DNA of 24,845 nucleotides from Terana coerulea (Eukaryota; Basidiomycota; Agaricomycetes; Polyporales; Phanerochaetaceae): positions 1 through 24,845 of the forward strand of contig JAKOGH010001175.1 of the NCBI GenBank assembly GCA_024811115.1, written 5' to 3'. The translations under genes and the position numbers were made by a program. Below are positions 1-8,460 of this stretch, one piece after another (the first letter of the stretch is position 1; the number at the start of each line of letters is the position of its first letter). The notes under the pieces were generated by a model. The model saw nothing but the letters and a program-made list of their open reading frames with translations, was not told the origin of the DNA and made no database searches.

Positions 1-1609
1 TCCATAAACAATGATAGGTTCTTGCAGAGCATGGATGAAGCGCAACCCCGTACGCTGTCGATGTGAATACCTGAGCGATCGAATTCGGTGGCGATTTTGG
101 GTGCGTCGTAGCTGCATCTTCCGTAGCAGCCTCTCGATCCTGGTATTCGTTAGAGATCTCCGCGCCCGTTGCAAACCACGTACACACCCGCCCGGTTAGC
201 TTGCCTCTTGGTCGAAGGACCCCGGGCGTACAGCCTCTGGGAACACCATACCAACTGTATTCATCCTCCTCACAGATGTTCCACCCCAACATCGATGTTC
301 CGGTGGCCAACATCCTGGGACGTTCGAGAGGCTCGTATCCGTTGGCATACCTGGCATCCATGGGGCTTCACGTTCGCTGCAATGCTGAGCACGGAACAGC
401 ATCTCAATGACGATCCTCCGCGCGGTCTTACTATCTTGTGCTCGCCGATGAAATTATTGATCAGGCAATACTAGGACGACCCAGCCAGGTCGCCTGGACC
501 CTTCCCGCAGGATGAGTGCTGGACAACTAATTTCAAAGTCTTACGCTTGAACGAGACTAGTACCCATTGCTAGTGCTATTTTGTCATTTAACGACAAACT
601 CGATAGCTTGCCGGCGCGTCGTCTATTCTTAACGGGGAGCATACTTGGCAATAGTCGGTCCTTCACCGGTTGTTTGGTTGCGAGACGTTACCATATCTCA
701 TGATACTATCCTCTACGTCTCGGCTCTGCCTCTGTATACATGTCATGTAATTAATGAGTTGATGCACACAAAACATTATCCAATGCGGGGTTGAGAAGTA
801 ACGTCCCAAATGATATCCACGGCAGGAGCAACGTAACGCTGTGTAGCGGTGTTGTCGGTGAAAATAAAAGGTACAGTTTTAACGAATAGAGTCGTCTCTT
901 GTATGGCTGTGCGGTCGTCGTTAAGGCGAAGAGGTAGAAAGCTCCAACCTTGACCTTCTCACACGCATGAATTGTCGTTTGACCTGGGCCCAGCCCCCTG
1001 GGCACTGCGCCACAAAGCTTGCGCCTTGTTTTGGGACACTGGCGCATCAATCCGGGCTTATCCGAGAACGACAAATTTCGAGTTGTTCCCGGCATCCACC
1101 TCAAATCCAGCTCGACTCCGTCGCACTGAGCCGCCGGGCACTGAGTGCAGCTGTGTCTTCCAGAACGCTCTCAAGCTCTTGAAATGATATAGTCGGTGCA
1201 ATCAGGAAGTGGGACCAACGGGTGAGCATAGACCAATCGCTCAACTCGCTGAACCACGCCCTTAGCTGGAACAGAAAAGCCCTCTCGGATAAGACACCCT
1301 GCACTGTTCCTACTATGTGTCGACCGTGGTGGCTCTCGTTTTCGTAGGAAAGTGGCTCCTAAATCGAAGTAGGAGCGCTCATAATGAAGTTCGACGTGGG
1401 AGCTGCCATGTCAAGCGCCAGTGACGAGATGCAGGCCGGGCACCAACAAGCATCCTCACAGCCCGGGATAGAAGAAGCGACCCAAGCTCTCGGCATGCTT
1501 GTGCTCAACACGTGGACCGTCATAGCCCACCTGTCGTTTCCGCCTCCACCGTCGACGGACGAACTCGAGCCGCAGCACGACTACACCGTTTACCGACTCT
1601 TGTCATACT
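1..1609. other. 5' intergenic region, no recognised gene
   Basis: I see no conserved protein, RNA gene or mobile element here. Open frames are short, overlap on both strands and match no family I recognise. The right part is the presumed 5' leader and promoter of the NLR gene. A 77-codon frame beginning with ATG at 1384, with another ATG at 1408, runs through the proposed NLR start at 1610 in the same frame and stops at 1615-1617. It would therefore act as an upstream ORF if transcribed, or alternatively be part of an unrecognised first exon. No clear TATA box or other promoter element can be assigned. Confidence 0.5.
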
Positions 1610-1785
1610 ATGTCTGAATTCAGGTCAGTCCATCTATCACCTACACTTATTGCGTTGCACATCTGATCAACCTTCCTTTGCCACAATCACAATAGAAAAC
1701 CACCCAAGCATCTTGTCAAAGTAACGAGTGAGTCCCGCTTTGCGCTTAATAAGCAATGGCAGTACGAGACTGGCGTTCTCGATAG

Positions 1786-2215
1786 TCCAGAGCGCTAGCT
1801 ACACTCTGAGCGTACTCCCTCAACGTCTCTACGTGACTGCTGAGGTCAACGGGAAGTGGCATAAAACACGCACCGCAAAGAGAGGGAACAGCCCTACATG
1901 GAATGATACCTTGGAATTGTGAGTATCATACTTACGTGTCGTGCAAATTCAGACGTCTAATGAGTACTCAGCCGCTGTGCACTGCCGTGTCATCTCAATA
2001 TACGACTAGTCCGGTACCACCGTTGGTGCAACGATAGACCCTTGGATGTTCTGCGCGTAGAAGTTCCCGGGGTGAACGAGACTCGAATCGGAACGGAAGG
2101 TGAGTTCTTTGCACCATACCGTTTACTCATCTACTGACCAATATTCCCGCATTTCTACAGAAGTTAATGACGTTGAAATGGGTCTCGGTAGCCGTATCTC
2201 CTACCGTGTAACGTC
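1786..2215 (+). other. C2-like domain-coding exons of the NLR
   Basis: The spliced frame has the pattern of the C2 domains at the N terminus of many basidiomycete NACHT-WD40 proteins: a YVTAEVNGKWHKTRTAK segment followed by NSPTWNDTLEF. That is the usual strand, the basic TRT-K loop and the NPxWNE-type turn. C2 folds often bind membranes or lipids, sometimes with calcium. I do not see a full set of acidic calcium ligands, so the binding mode is open. Introns 1919-1971 and 2100-2160 keep the frame. After about 2210 the frame must slip by one base to enter the linker that runs open to 2707. Either one base is missing (CC for CCC near 2216-2218) or there is an intron I could not place. Confidence 0.6.
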
Positions 2216-3384
2216 GCCGATTTGGAACGAGCAACCCTCGACCCTCTTAGCAAGTCATCCGTGGGCCCAGACCAGCAAATTCCTTTGGACACGCGCACAG
2301 ATTTGCTCCGCGTCGCTGGCCCTTCCGAACGCCATGTACTTCAAGGCGATAATGATAGGAAGGACAGCGCGTCCGTTGGTCGTTCTGATCTTCCAACAAT
2401 CCTTCCCAGCGAGGACCACTATAATGGATCAAATTCTCGCGAAGACCGGTTGGGTGATCCTGAACTGTCGCCGTCAGCAAGGACCCGCGATGCATCCGTG
2501 GAGCCGACAGTTGCTCGCCAGCACAATGCGAATGATACACAGCTCAGACTTGATCGTCTCGCGGCCACGTTGGCGAAGGACGAAGGCCATGCCGAGACAG
2601 TCACAAACACCACTGATGCCGTCATGACCCAGATCGAGGCCGTTGGGCCTGCTGTGGATGCATCGTCCTCGCTCATCCAGAAGCTCGATGCCTTTCAAAA
2701 GCTCGTGTAAAAGCTAGCTGACGTATGTGATAGTCCGCACGTGTGTCCAACTCGCTGATTGCGATTGCCTGTTAGGTTCACCCATACGCTAAGCTGGCCT
2801 TCACCGTCCTATCGGCTGCTTACAAGGTACGTCTACACCAGTTCTTCGAGATCTTCGCGGCTGATTGTGAGTAATAAGATTTACAAAGGGAAGAAGGAAA
2901 TAGAGGAGAAGATCGACGCACTCGTGCGACGGATGGGCCTGTTTTACGACATCATCTCCGACGTCGAGAAAGCTGAGCTAAGCTGGCTCAAAGGCGCCGA
3001 TGACCTTTTCTCACGAATCACTCTTCAAACTTTGGAGTGCTGCACCTTCATCGAAAGCTACACGAGCATGAGTACAGGTACGCGAAGTTAATGCTAGTTA
3101 GAAATCTGGCGCATATTTTATTGACCTGCTTTGTTTTCAGTCCGACAATACCTTGCGGCTACGTTTACTCTGGGCGATCGCATCACCAAGTTCGGTGACG
3201 CCTTCGACAGGTTGCATCAAGAGTTTCAGCTGCGTCTCAGCGCAAGCAGTGCAGCAGACTCCTCGAAGGCCGCAGATAACACGTCGTTCCTCACGAACAT
3301 AGTCATGACACGAGTGCTCAATGATTTGGATAGTCTCAGTGAGTTATCAACATCTTGTGCAATCTGCGCTAATGTATATCTCAG
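2216..3384 (+). other. Helical linker between C2 and NACHT (NLR exons)
   Basis: The first part (to about 2640) is polar and low in hydrophobic residues, as in a disordered linker. From about 2690 the spliced product resembles the conserved helical segment found before NACHT in this family: LDAFQKLV, then KLADV, HPYAKLAFTVLSAAYK and IYKGKKEIEEKIDALVRRM, then a long amphipathic stretch ending before NACHT. Introns are 2723-2775, 2827-2878, 3078-3140 and 3339-3384. An in-frame TAA lies at 2708-2710 inside the conserved KLV-KLADV segment. A weaker alternative donor (GTGTAA at 2705) would splice the stop out but would lose conserved residues. Confidence 0.7.
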
Positions 3385-4921
3385 ACATGAAGGCCGATCT
3401 TGCGGACATGCCGTATGCCGGCGGCGCGTCACTTCGCGGTCACAAGGCGTGCATGCCGGGCACTCGAGTCGGCGTCCTCCACCAGCTTGCCGCATGGGCA
3501 TCAGATACTCAAGAATCGACGGAACGCATCTTTCTGTTGCACGGCCCTGCAGGAAAGGAAAATCGACCATCGCCCACTCCGTCGCGCAGCACTTCGCTAC
3601 CAGAGGACGGCTTCTAGGCTCCTTTGCGTTCGACCGCAACGTCCATGACCGTCCCATCCATCTCCTCTTTCCGACGCTGGCGCGCAGTGCGGCAGACTTC
3701 GATACAAATGTTGAACAAGCATTATGGAAGGTGGTTGGCAGGGACAAGGCCTTGCGGACCTCGCACAATCTGAAGGAGCAGTTTGATAACTTCATCCTGA
3801 AGCCATTCCAGGCCCTCACGACCGTGGGCCCGTTAGTTGTGGTCATCGATGCCTTGGACGAGTCGGGTACTATCGATGACAGACGAACGCTTGTCGACAT
3901 TATCTTCGATCGCTTCCAAGCCTTACCATCCAACATTCGCCTCATCCTCACTTCGAGATCCGATACCGATATTGCCGAACGATTGGATCGTAATCACCGA
4001 CGGTTTACCACCATGAGCATGGATGAAATTGCTCACGCGTCTACAGACGCGGATATCAAGGTGTACATTGAGCAGGAGCTGCTTGTTGCTGTGTCTCTCC
4101 CGGATATTGACCATTCTTGCTGCAACACCCTCGCGAAGATGTCGCAAGGTCTATTCCAATGGGCGGCCGTCGCTTGTCAAGCTATAGCAGGTCGAGACCG
4201 ACGGGGCGGGTTCACACCTCTCCAATGCTACAACGCCGTCGTTGAGTCGGGCAAGGACAAGAACGGAACGTATCTACTCGATTCGCTGTACCGCACAGTC
4301 CTGTCCCAACAATTCGAGCAGAGCTCGCTGCAGGCCGTGTCAGCCTTCCGCCTAGTGCTTGGTGTCGTCCTCTATGCATATATGCCCTGCTCTCGGGGAA
4401 CTTTGACCGCCATTCTGGCCAGCTCAGGGTTCGATGCCAGCAGCGTTTTGGACTACATGGGCTCTCTTTTGAGCAACATCTCGGTCTGCGACATGCCCAT
4501 ACAACCACTCCATACTTCATTCCGCGACTTTCTCACGGATGCGGACCGGAGTCAACAGTTTTTTATTGACGAGTTGGAAGCCCATGCCACCATAACCCTT
4601 GACTTGCTCCGTGTTATGTGCGACGGATTGAAGTTCAATATTTGTGGCCTGGAGTCTTCATACGTCATGAACAAAGATGTCACCGACTTGAAGGACCGCG
4701 TGGAACGTTGCATACCTCAGCATCTCTTGTACGCATGCCGCTTTTGGGGTAAACACCTATCTGCCGCTGCGGGTTTTCACTGGGCCACAAAGCTTGGTGT
4801 ACTCTTGGAGGACTTCATCCAGAACCGACTCTTGTGGTGGCTAGAAGTGCTCAGCCTGTTCAAGACAATGTTTGGTTGGGACGCAAGCAATGGATGTGTT
4901 ACACTGATGCGCATAACAATG
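3385..4921 (+). other. NACHT NTPase domain and following helical region (NLR exon)
   Basis: NACHT domains bind and hydrolyse ATP or GTP to switch oligomer state. The sequence shows the pre-NACHT PGTRVGVLHQLAAWA segment, a Walker A motif split across two frames at 3543-3568 (HGPAGK in one frame, GKSTIAHS in the next), a Walker B-like VVVIDALDE at 3836-3862, and the arginine-containing LILTSRSD segment about 35 residues later. Downstream are family-typical features: LFQWAAVACQAI, LDSLYRTVL, and the winged-helix-like LHTSFRDFL segment. The exon end carries LLYACRFWGKHL and WWLEVLSLFKT, which usually sit just before the WD40 domain. Apart from the Walker A frameshift the frame is open for about 450 codons, so decay, if real, is recent. 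Confidence 0.85.
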
Positions 4922-5510
4922 GTGCGTCGATTGCATTCATGTCCACTCCGCAGACTCTAGTTCACACTCGCACATCACTGACAGGAGCCGGACGTGAAAG
5001 CGAGTATCAGCGAAGATACCCTGGCAATTGCAGCTGATGCTGCGCTGCTTCTCAAAAGCTACGACGTCTCTGAAGTCATTGGGGAATCTGTTTGCCATTT
5101 GTATCTCTCGGTGGTCCCGATGCACTCCCAGTCAAACCTTTTCTGCCATCACTACCATCGCCGTCTTCCCCGCACATTACGCGTCTCCCTCGATCAAGAG
5201 CCCCGCACCCCCACCGCATCATATCCTACACCAATGCCTGGGAGTGGCTGCTCTTTCCCCAACGGTCAGCACATGGCTACTGTATCTGACGACTCTTATG
5301 TGCTTGTGCGAGACATCAACACAGGCAGAGTGGTCTCTGAATGCCACTGGAACCACCGCAATCGCTATATGTTTGTGCTGGCGTATGCAATGGATGGCAA
5401 GCATCTTGCTGCTGTCTCACGCGACGGGACCATTCGCATTTGGGACACCCAGTCTACATTCCCAGTCCCGCGTACCATATCCCTTGCTAAGTGGCGTGAT
5501 GGCCCGTTTC

Positions 5511-5867
5511 TAGTGATTGGCAAGGGTAAACCCTCTATGCTCAGAGGGCAACCCTTACCCTTACCCTCCAATACCCTTACCCTCATGAAGGGTAAGGGTT
5601 GAGGGCTACCTTCAAACCCTTGCCAAAATAGGCTGAAAATGGTGCTTTAAGTGCCTTTCCCCACTTACTTATAATGTTAGTCTTCTATTTAAGTTGCTTA
5701 CATTGGTATAAAAGCACTTACAATACTTGCAGCCCTCTCTAGCAATATGCCTAGCACTTGAATACAGACCCCTGCCAGACAAGGGTTAACTTTCCTCAAC
5801 CCTTACCCTTACCCTTCGACCCTTACCCTTAACCCTTGGAGGGTTTGCAAACCCCTGCCTATCACTA
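5511..5867. mobile_element. Non-autonomous hAT-like MITE, family 1 (357 bp)
   Basis: The ends are inverted: the left begins TAGTGATTGGCAAGGG and the reverse complement of the right begins TAGTGATAGGCAGGGG. The TAGTG start fits the hAT terminal pattern YARNG. It is flanked by perfect 8-bp duplications, CCCGTTTC at 5503-5510 and 5868-5875, the size made by hAT transposases. Subterminal zones are dense in CCCTTA/TAAGGG units in both orientations, like clustered transposase-binding sites; the core is AT-rich and has no coding capacity. Removing the element and one duplication joins GPF to PSSSFTPDG in an unbroken WD40 repeat, which fixes the boundaries independently. Confidence 0.93.
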
Positions 5868-6884
5868 CCCGTTTCCTTCCTCGTCCTTCACACCAGATGG
5901 GCTCCATCTCAGCTCAGTTGGCGGGGATAACACCGTGAAGCTATGGGAGGTTCTCACTGGCCAAGAAGTCTGGAGCTCCAGTCCACATGAGGGTAACATC
6001 CACTCTGTTGTGGTGTCACCAGGTGGGCAAGTGGTAGTATCATGCTCGGCGAGAGCTGTCATGATCCACAGCATCACTACTGGCGATGTTCCGAGTCAAG
6101 ATGTCCTTTGGAAGCGTCGCAAGGTGCCACCACGCAACTTGTACTACATTCTCCCCAACGGCAGCTTTATCATTGGATTCAACAATGGAGCTATCCGGCG
6201 CTGGGACGCGCACACCTACCAGCCAGATCCCCAGCCACTAGTCAACGTTACCAGATCGGTGCATTTTGTGGTGTTTTCCCCTGATGGCAAGAGGCTCGTG
6301 ACCGCATCCGATGATTGCACCGTAAGGACGTGGAACCTAGCGCACCAACGTTGCAGTATGCTTGTCGGGCATACTAAACGCGTCGAGTTTGCTGCCTTCG
6401 CGGGCGATGGAAGCCGCGTTATCTCCAGCTCTCGGGACAATACAGTACGACTGTGGAACGTCGAAGGCGCTCCATTCACGCCGTTAAGCCCGCCAAATGT
6501 ACAGCATGTCGATTTCCAGTGCGTCGCATTCTCGCCCGGTAGTGGTCAGCTGGCCATGGGCTCACCCGAGGAGGGTATGCTTGTGGTGTTCGACTGCACA
6601 AGCGGAGAAGTGCGCGCGAAGACGACAGAACAGCTGGGAGACGCAATCCGCTGCCTGGCATTTGTGCCTGACAGACGTCATATCGCATGGGGGTCGGAAC
6701 ACGGCGCAGTTAATGTCTGGGATTTCACTGCGCCTACAGCCGCTTCCAGGGTGCCCACAGAACCACCGCTGAACCCATTCTCGCGGTCGCGTTCTCCCTC
6801 GATGGCTCGACCGTGTGGTCTCTCTCGGCGCACTCCGTTCAAACCTGGAATCCTGCAACCGCAGCTATCACCAGCCATAGGATC

Positions 6885-7552
6885 TAGTGTTGCCAAAGTT
6901 CAGTTCGGTTCGGTGGTTCAGAACTAGAACCGATGAACCGAACCATATGGTTCAGTTCAGTTCAGTTCAGGTTCAGCCTCTAGGTAACTTGGTTCAGTTC
7001 TTGGTTCGGGCATGGCTGTCACACCTGAACCAAGTTCGAACTGGTTCAAACCATGAACCATGTACATGTTATGTAGTGTATTTGTACTGGGATTCATAAA
7101 GAAAAGTATATGAACTTACTTACTGCAGCATGTCTAAACTATTTTTCATTATTGTGCTTGTAAACTGAGCACCAAATGTTGCTCTGCTTATGTTTTGGTA
7201 TATACATGATGCCATCAATAGGCTGCCAAAAATGGCAACTGGCAGCCTTTATCAGACACTGAGCTTCAAAATGTCATAGTATAAGGCTTTTGCACTATAC
7301 AAACCCTTCTAGATGTCAATATATAACTCTATTATGATCTACCATTGCAATTATACTGATTTGACAGAGTAAAGCAGATATATACATGGTTCAATGGTTC
7401 GAACCAGTTCAAACCCTGAACTGAACCGACTGAACTAGTTCATGCTGGTTCGGTTCAGTTCGGTTCTGGTTTGGCTACTAAACACTTGGTTCTGGTTCTG
7501 GTTCGGACAAAAATGGGCCCGAACTGAACTGAACTGAACTTCGGCAACACTA
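6885..7552 (+). mobile_element. Non-autonomous hAT-like MITE, family 2, copy A (668 bp)
   Basis: Left end TAGTGTTGCCAAAGTTCAG; reverse complement of the right end TAGTGTTGCCGAAGTTCAG. Perfect 8-bp target duplications ATAGGATC lie at 6877-6884 and 7553-7560. Both subterminal zones are built from GGTTC/GTTCAG repeats and their complements; the core is AT-rich and has no coding frame. It sits inside a WD40 repeat of the NLR. Excision with one duplication joins TSHRI to SEDGDDSGVTLCGAFSPD in frame with the downstream repeats, provided the upstream one-base slip near 6740 is accepted. A second inverted copy lies at 11303-11955. Confidence 0.94.
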
Positions 7553-8460
7553 ATAGGATCTCAGAAGATGGCGATGATAGCGGGGTTACCTTGTGCGGGG
7601 CGTTCTCTCCAGATCTCACACGCATTGCACTTGGAACTGAGCAAGGGGTTGTCAAGGTTCTCGGCATCTCCACAGAAGAGGTTTTCTGGAAACTCGGAGC
7701 GCATCGGAACCGACTCGGCGCAGTTTTCTCCGTTGCATCCGCTCGTGATAGCGAGCGCATTTGCTCGGCCTCCGCGGACGAAACTGTGCGCATCTGGAAC
7801 GCCGCTAGTGGGGCAGCTGTAGGCCCTATTCTCAAACACGACAGTTTGGTTATAACCGCTTCCTTTACTCCTGATGGTACCCGTGTCCTCTCCGGAGATG
7901 CGGATGGAATCGTTTACGTTTGGGACATGGTGACAGGTGAGAAAAGTCAAAGACTGCAAACTCGCGCTTGGCCGTTCCTTGAAGCTGCAGAGCTCTCCCC
8001 AAATGGCATGCATCTTGCAGTTTGCGTCGAAAAAGGCGCCGTGCAGCTATGGGATGCATCATCTCTGCTCCAATCTGGTGAGTGATATCCATTGTTGGCC
8101 ATTGCATTATACTGTATTCACCTAAGTCCTCGCACACAAGGTGCAAACCTCGTGAACACTGGGTCCTTGTTCTCACGGAATCTGGGTTGTGCTCTACCAA
8201 TGACCAGCGCTCTACAAACGTCAACGCCGAGCGCAATCATGAAATTGGAGCTGAACGCGGACGGCAATTGGACCGGTTGGGTGCACAACTCCAACTCGGA
8301 ACGCCTGTTCTGGGTACGAGGAGAGTACTGTGCTCGCCTGATTCGACCGGGAATCGAACGTGTATTCGGTGGCGGCGGACCGGTGGAACTTGACCTGAGC
8401 AACTTCGTGCACGGAGCGAACTGGGCGCAGTGCTGGTCGGATGATCCCGTGAAAGATTGA

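Larger units (their letters stand above)
1610..8460 (+). pseudogene. C2-NACHT-WD40 NLR (STAND) gene, interrupted by two MITEs and frameshifts
   Basis: Fungal NLRs of this class are cytosolic signalling NTPases in which WD40 repeats sense a ligand and the NACHT module switches an N-terminal effector; roles in non-self recognition are known for relatives, but the role here is inference. Model exons: 1610-1623, 1696-1727, 1786-1918, 1972-2099, 2161-2722, 2776-2826, 2879-3077, 3141-3338, 3385-4921, 4985-8077 and 8141-8460, all with GT-AG introns of 46-72 bp. Setting aside the two elements (each with one target duplication) and allowing three one-base losses gives 1743 codons. Domain order is C2-like, helical linker, NACHT, helical region, about 14 WD40 repeats, and a C-terminal tail typical of agaricomycete NACHT-WD40 proteins. 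Lesions: a probable frame slip near 2215, TAA at 2708-2710, a one-base loss in Walker A near 3557, a MITE at 5511-5867, a frame slip near 6740 and a MITE at 6885-7552. The single-base events may be assembly errors; the MITEs are convincing. Confidence 0.88.
4985..8460 (+). other. WD40-repeat region and C-terminal tail of the NLR
   Basis: After intron 4922-4984 the frame gives the family linker (HLYLSVVP ... RLPRTLRVSLDQ) and then about 14 WD40-like units, enough for two seven-bladed propellers. Clear units include GTIRIWD, NTVKLWE, CTVRTWN, NTVRLWN, AVNVWD, ETVRIWN, IVYVWD and AVQLWD. The third unit is split by the MITE at 5511-5867 and the unit following QTWNP by the MITE at 6885-7552. Between about 6715 and 6750 the frame slips by one base: downstream, AVAFSLDGSTVW and SVQTWNP are in a different frame, and only that frame rejoins the next repeat across the second MITE. 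The last intron is 8078-8140. The final exon ends in a tail (NGNWTGW-like, LFWVRGE, LDLSNFVHGANWAQCW) typical of these proteins. Confidence 0.88.

Noticed and set aside
1030..1090. WDTGAS-like string resembling a retroelement aspartic protease
   Set aside because: Only five or six residues match, there are no flanking gag or RT motifs and the frame ends soon after.
3226..3951. 241-codon minus-strand frame
   Set aside because: It is antisense to the NACHT exon; the plus-strand product is clearly conserved, so this is a shadow frame.
5541..5845. Interstitial telomere repeats
   Set aside because: The unit is CCCTTA/TAAGGG, not the TTAGGG/CCCTAA of fungal telomeres, and it lies inside a MITE with defined ends and duplications.
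7019..7060. tRNA B-box-like GGTTCAAACC, suggesting a tRNA or SINE
   Set aside because: No A box, no foldable cloverleaf; the word belongs to the GGTTC-rich end of MITE family 2 and recurs many times there.
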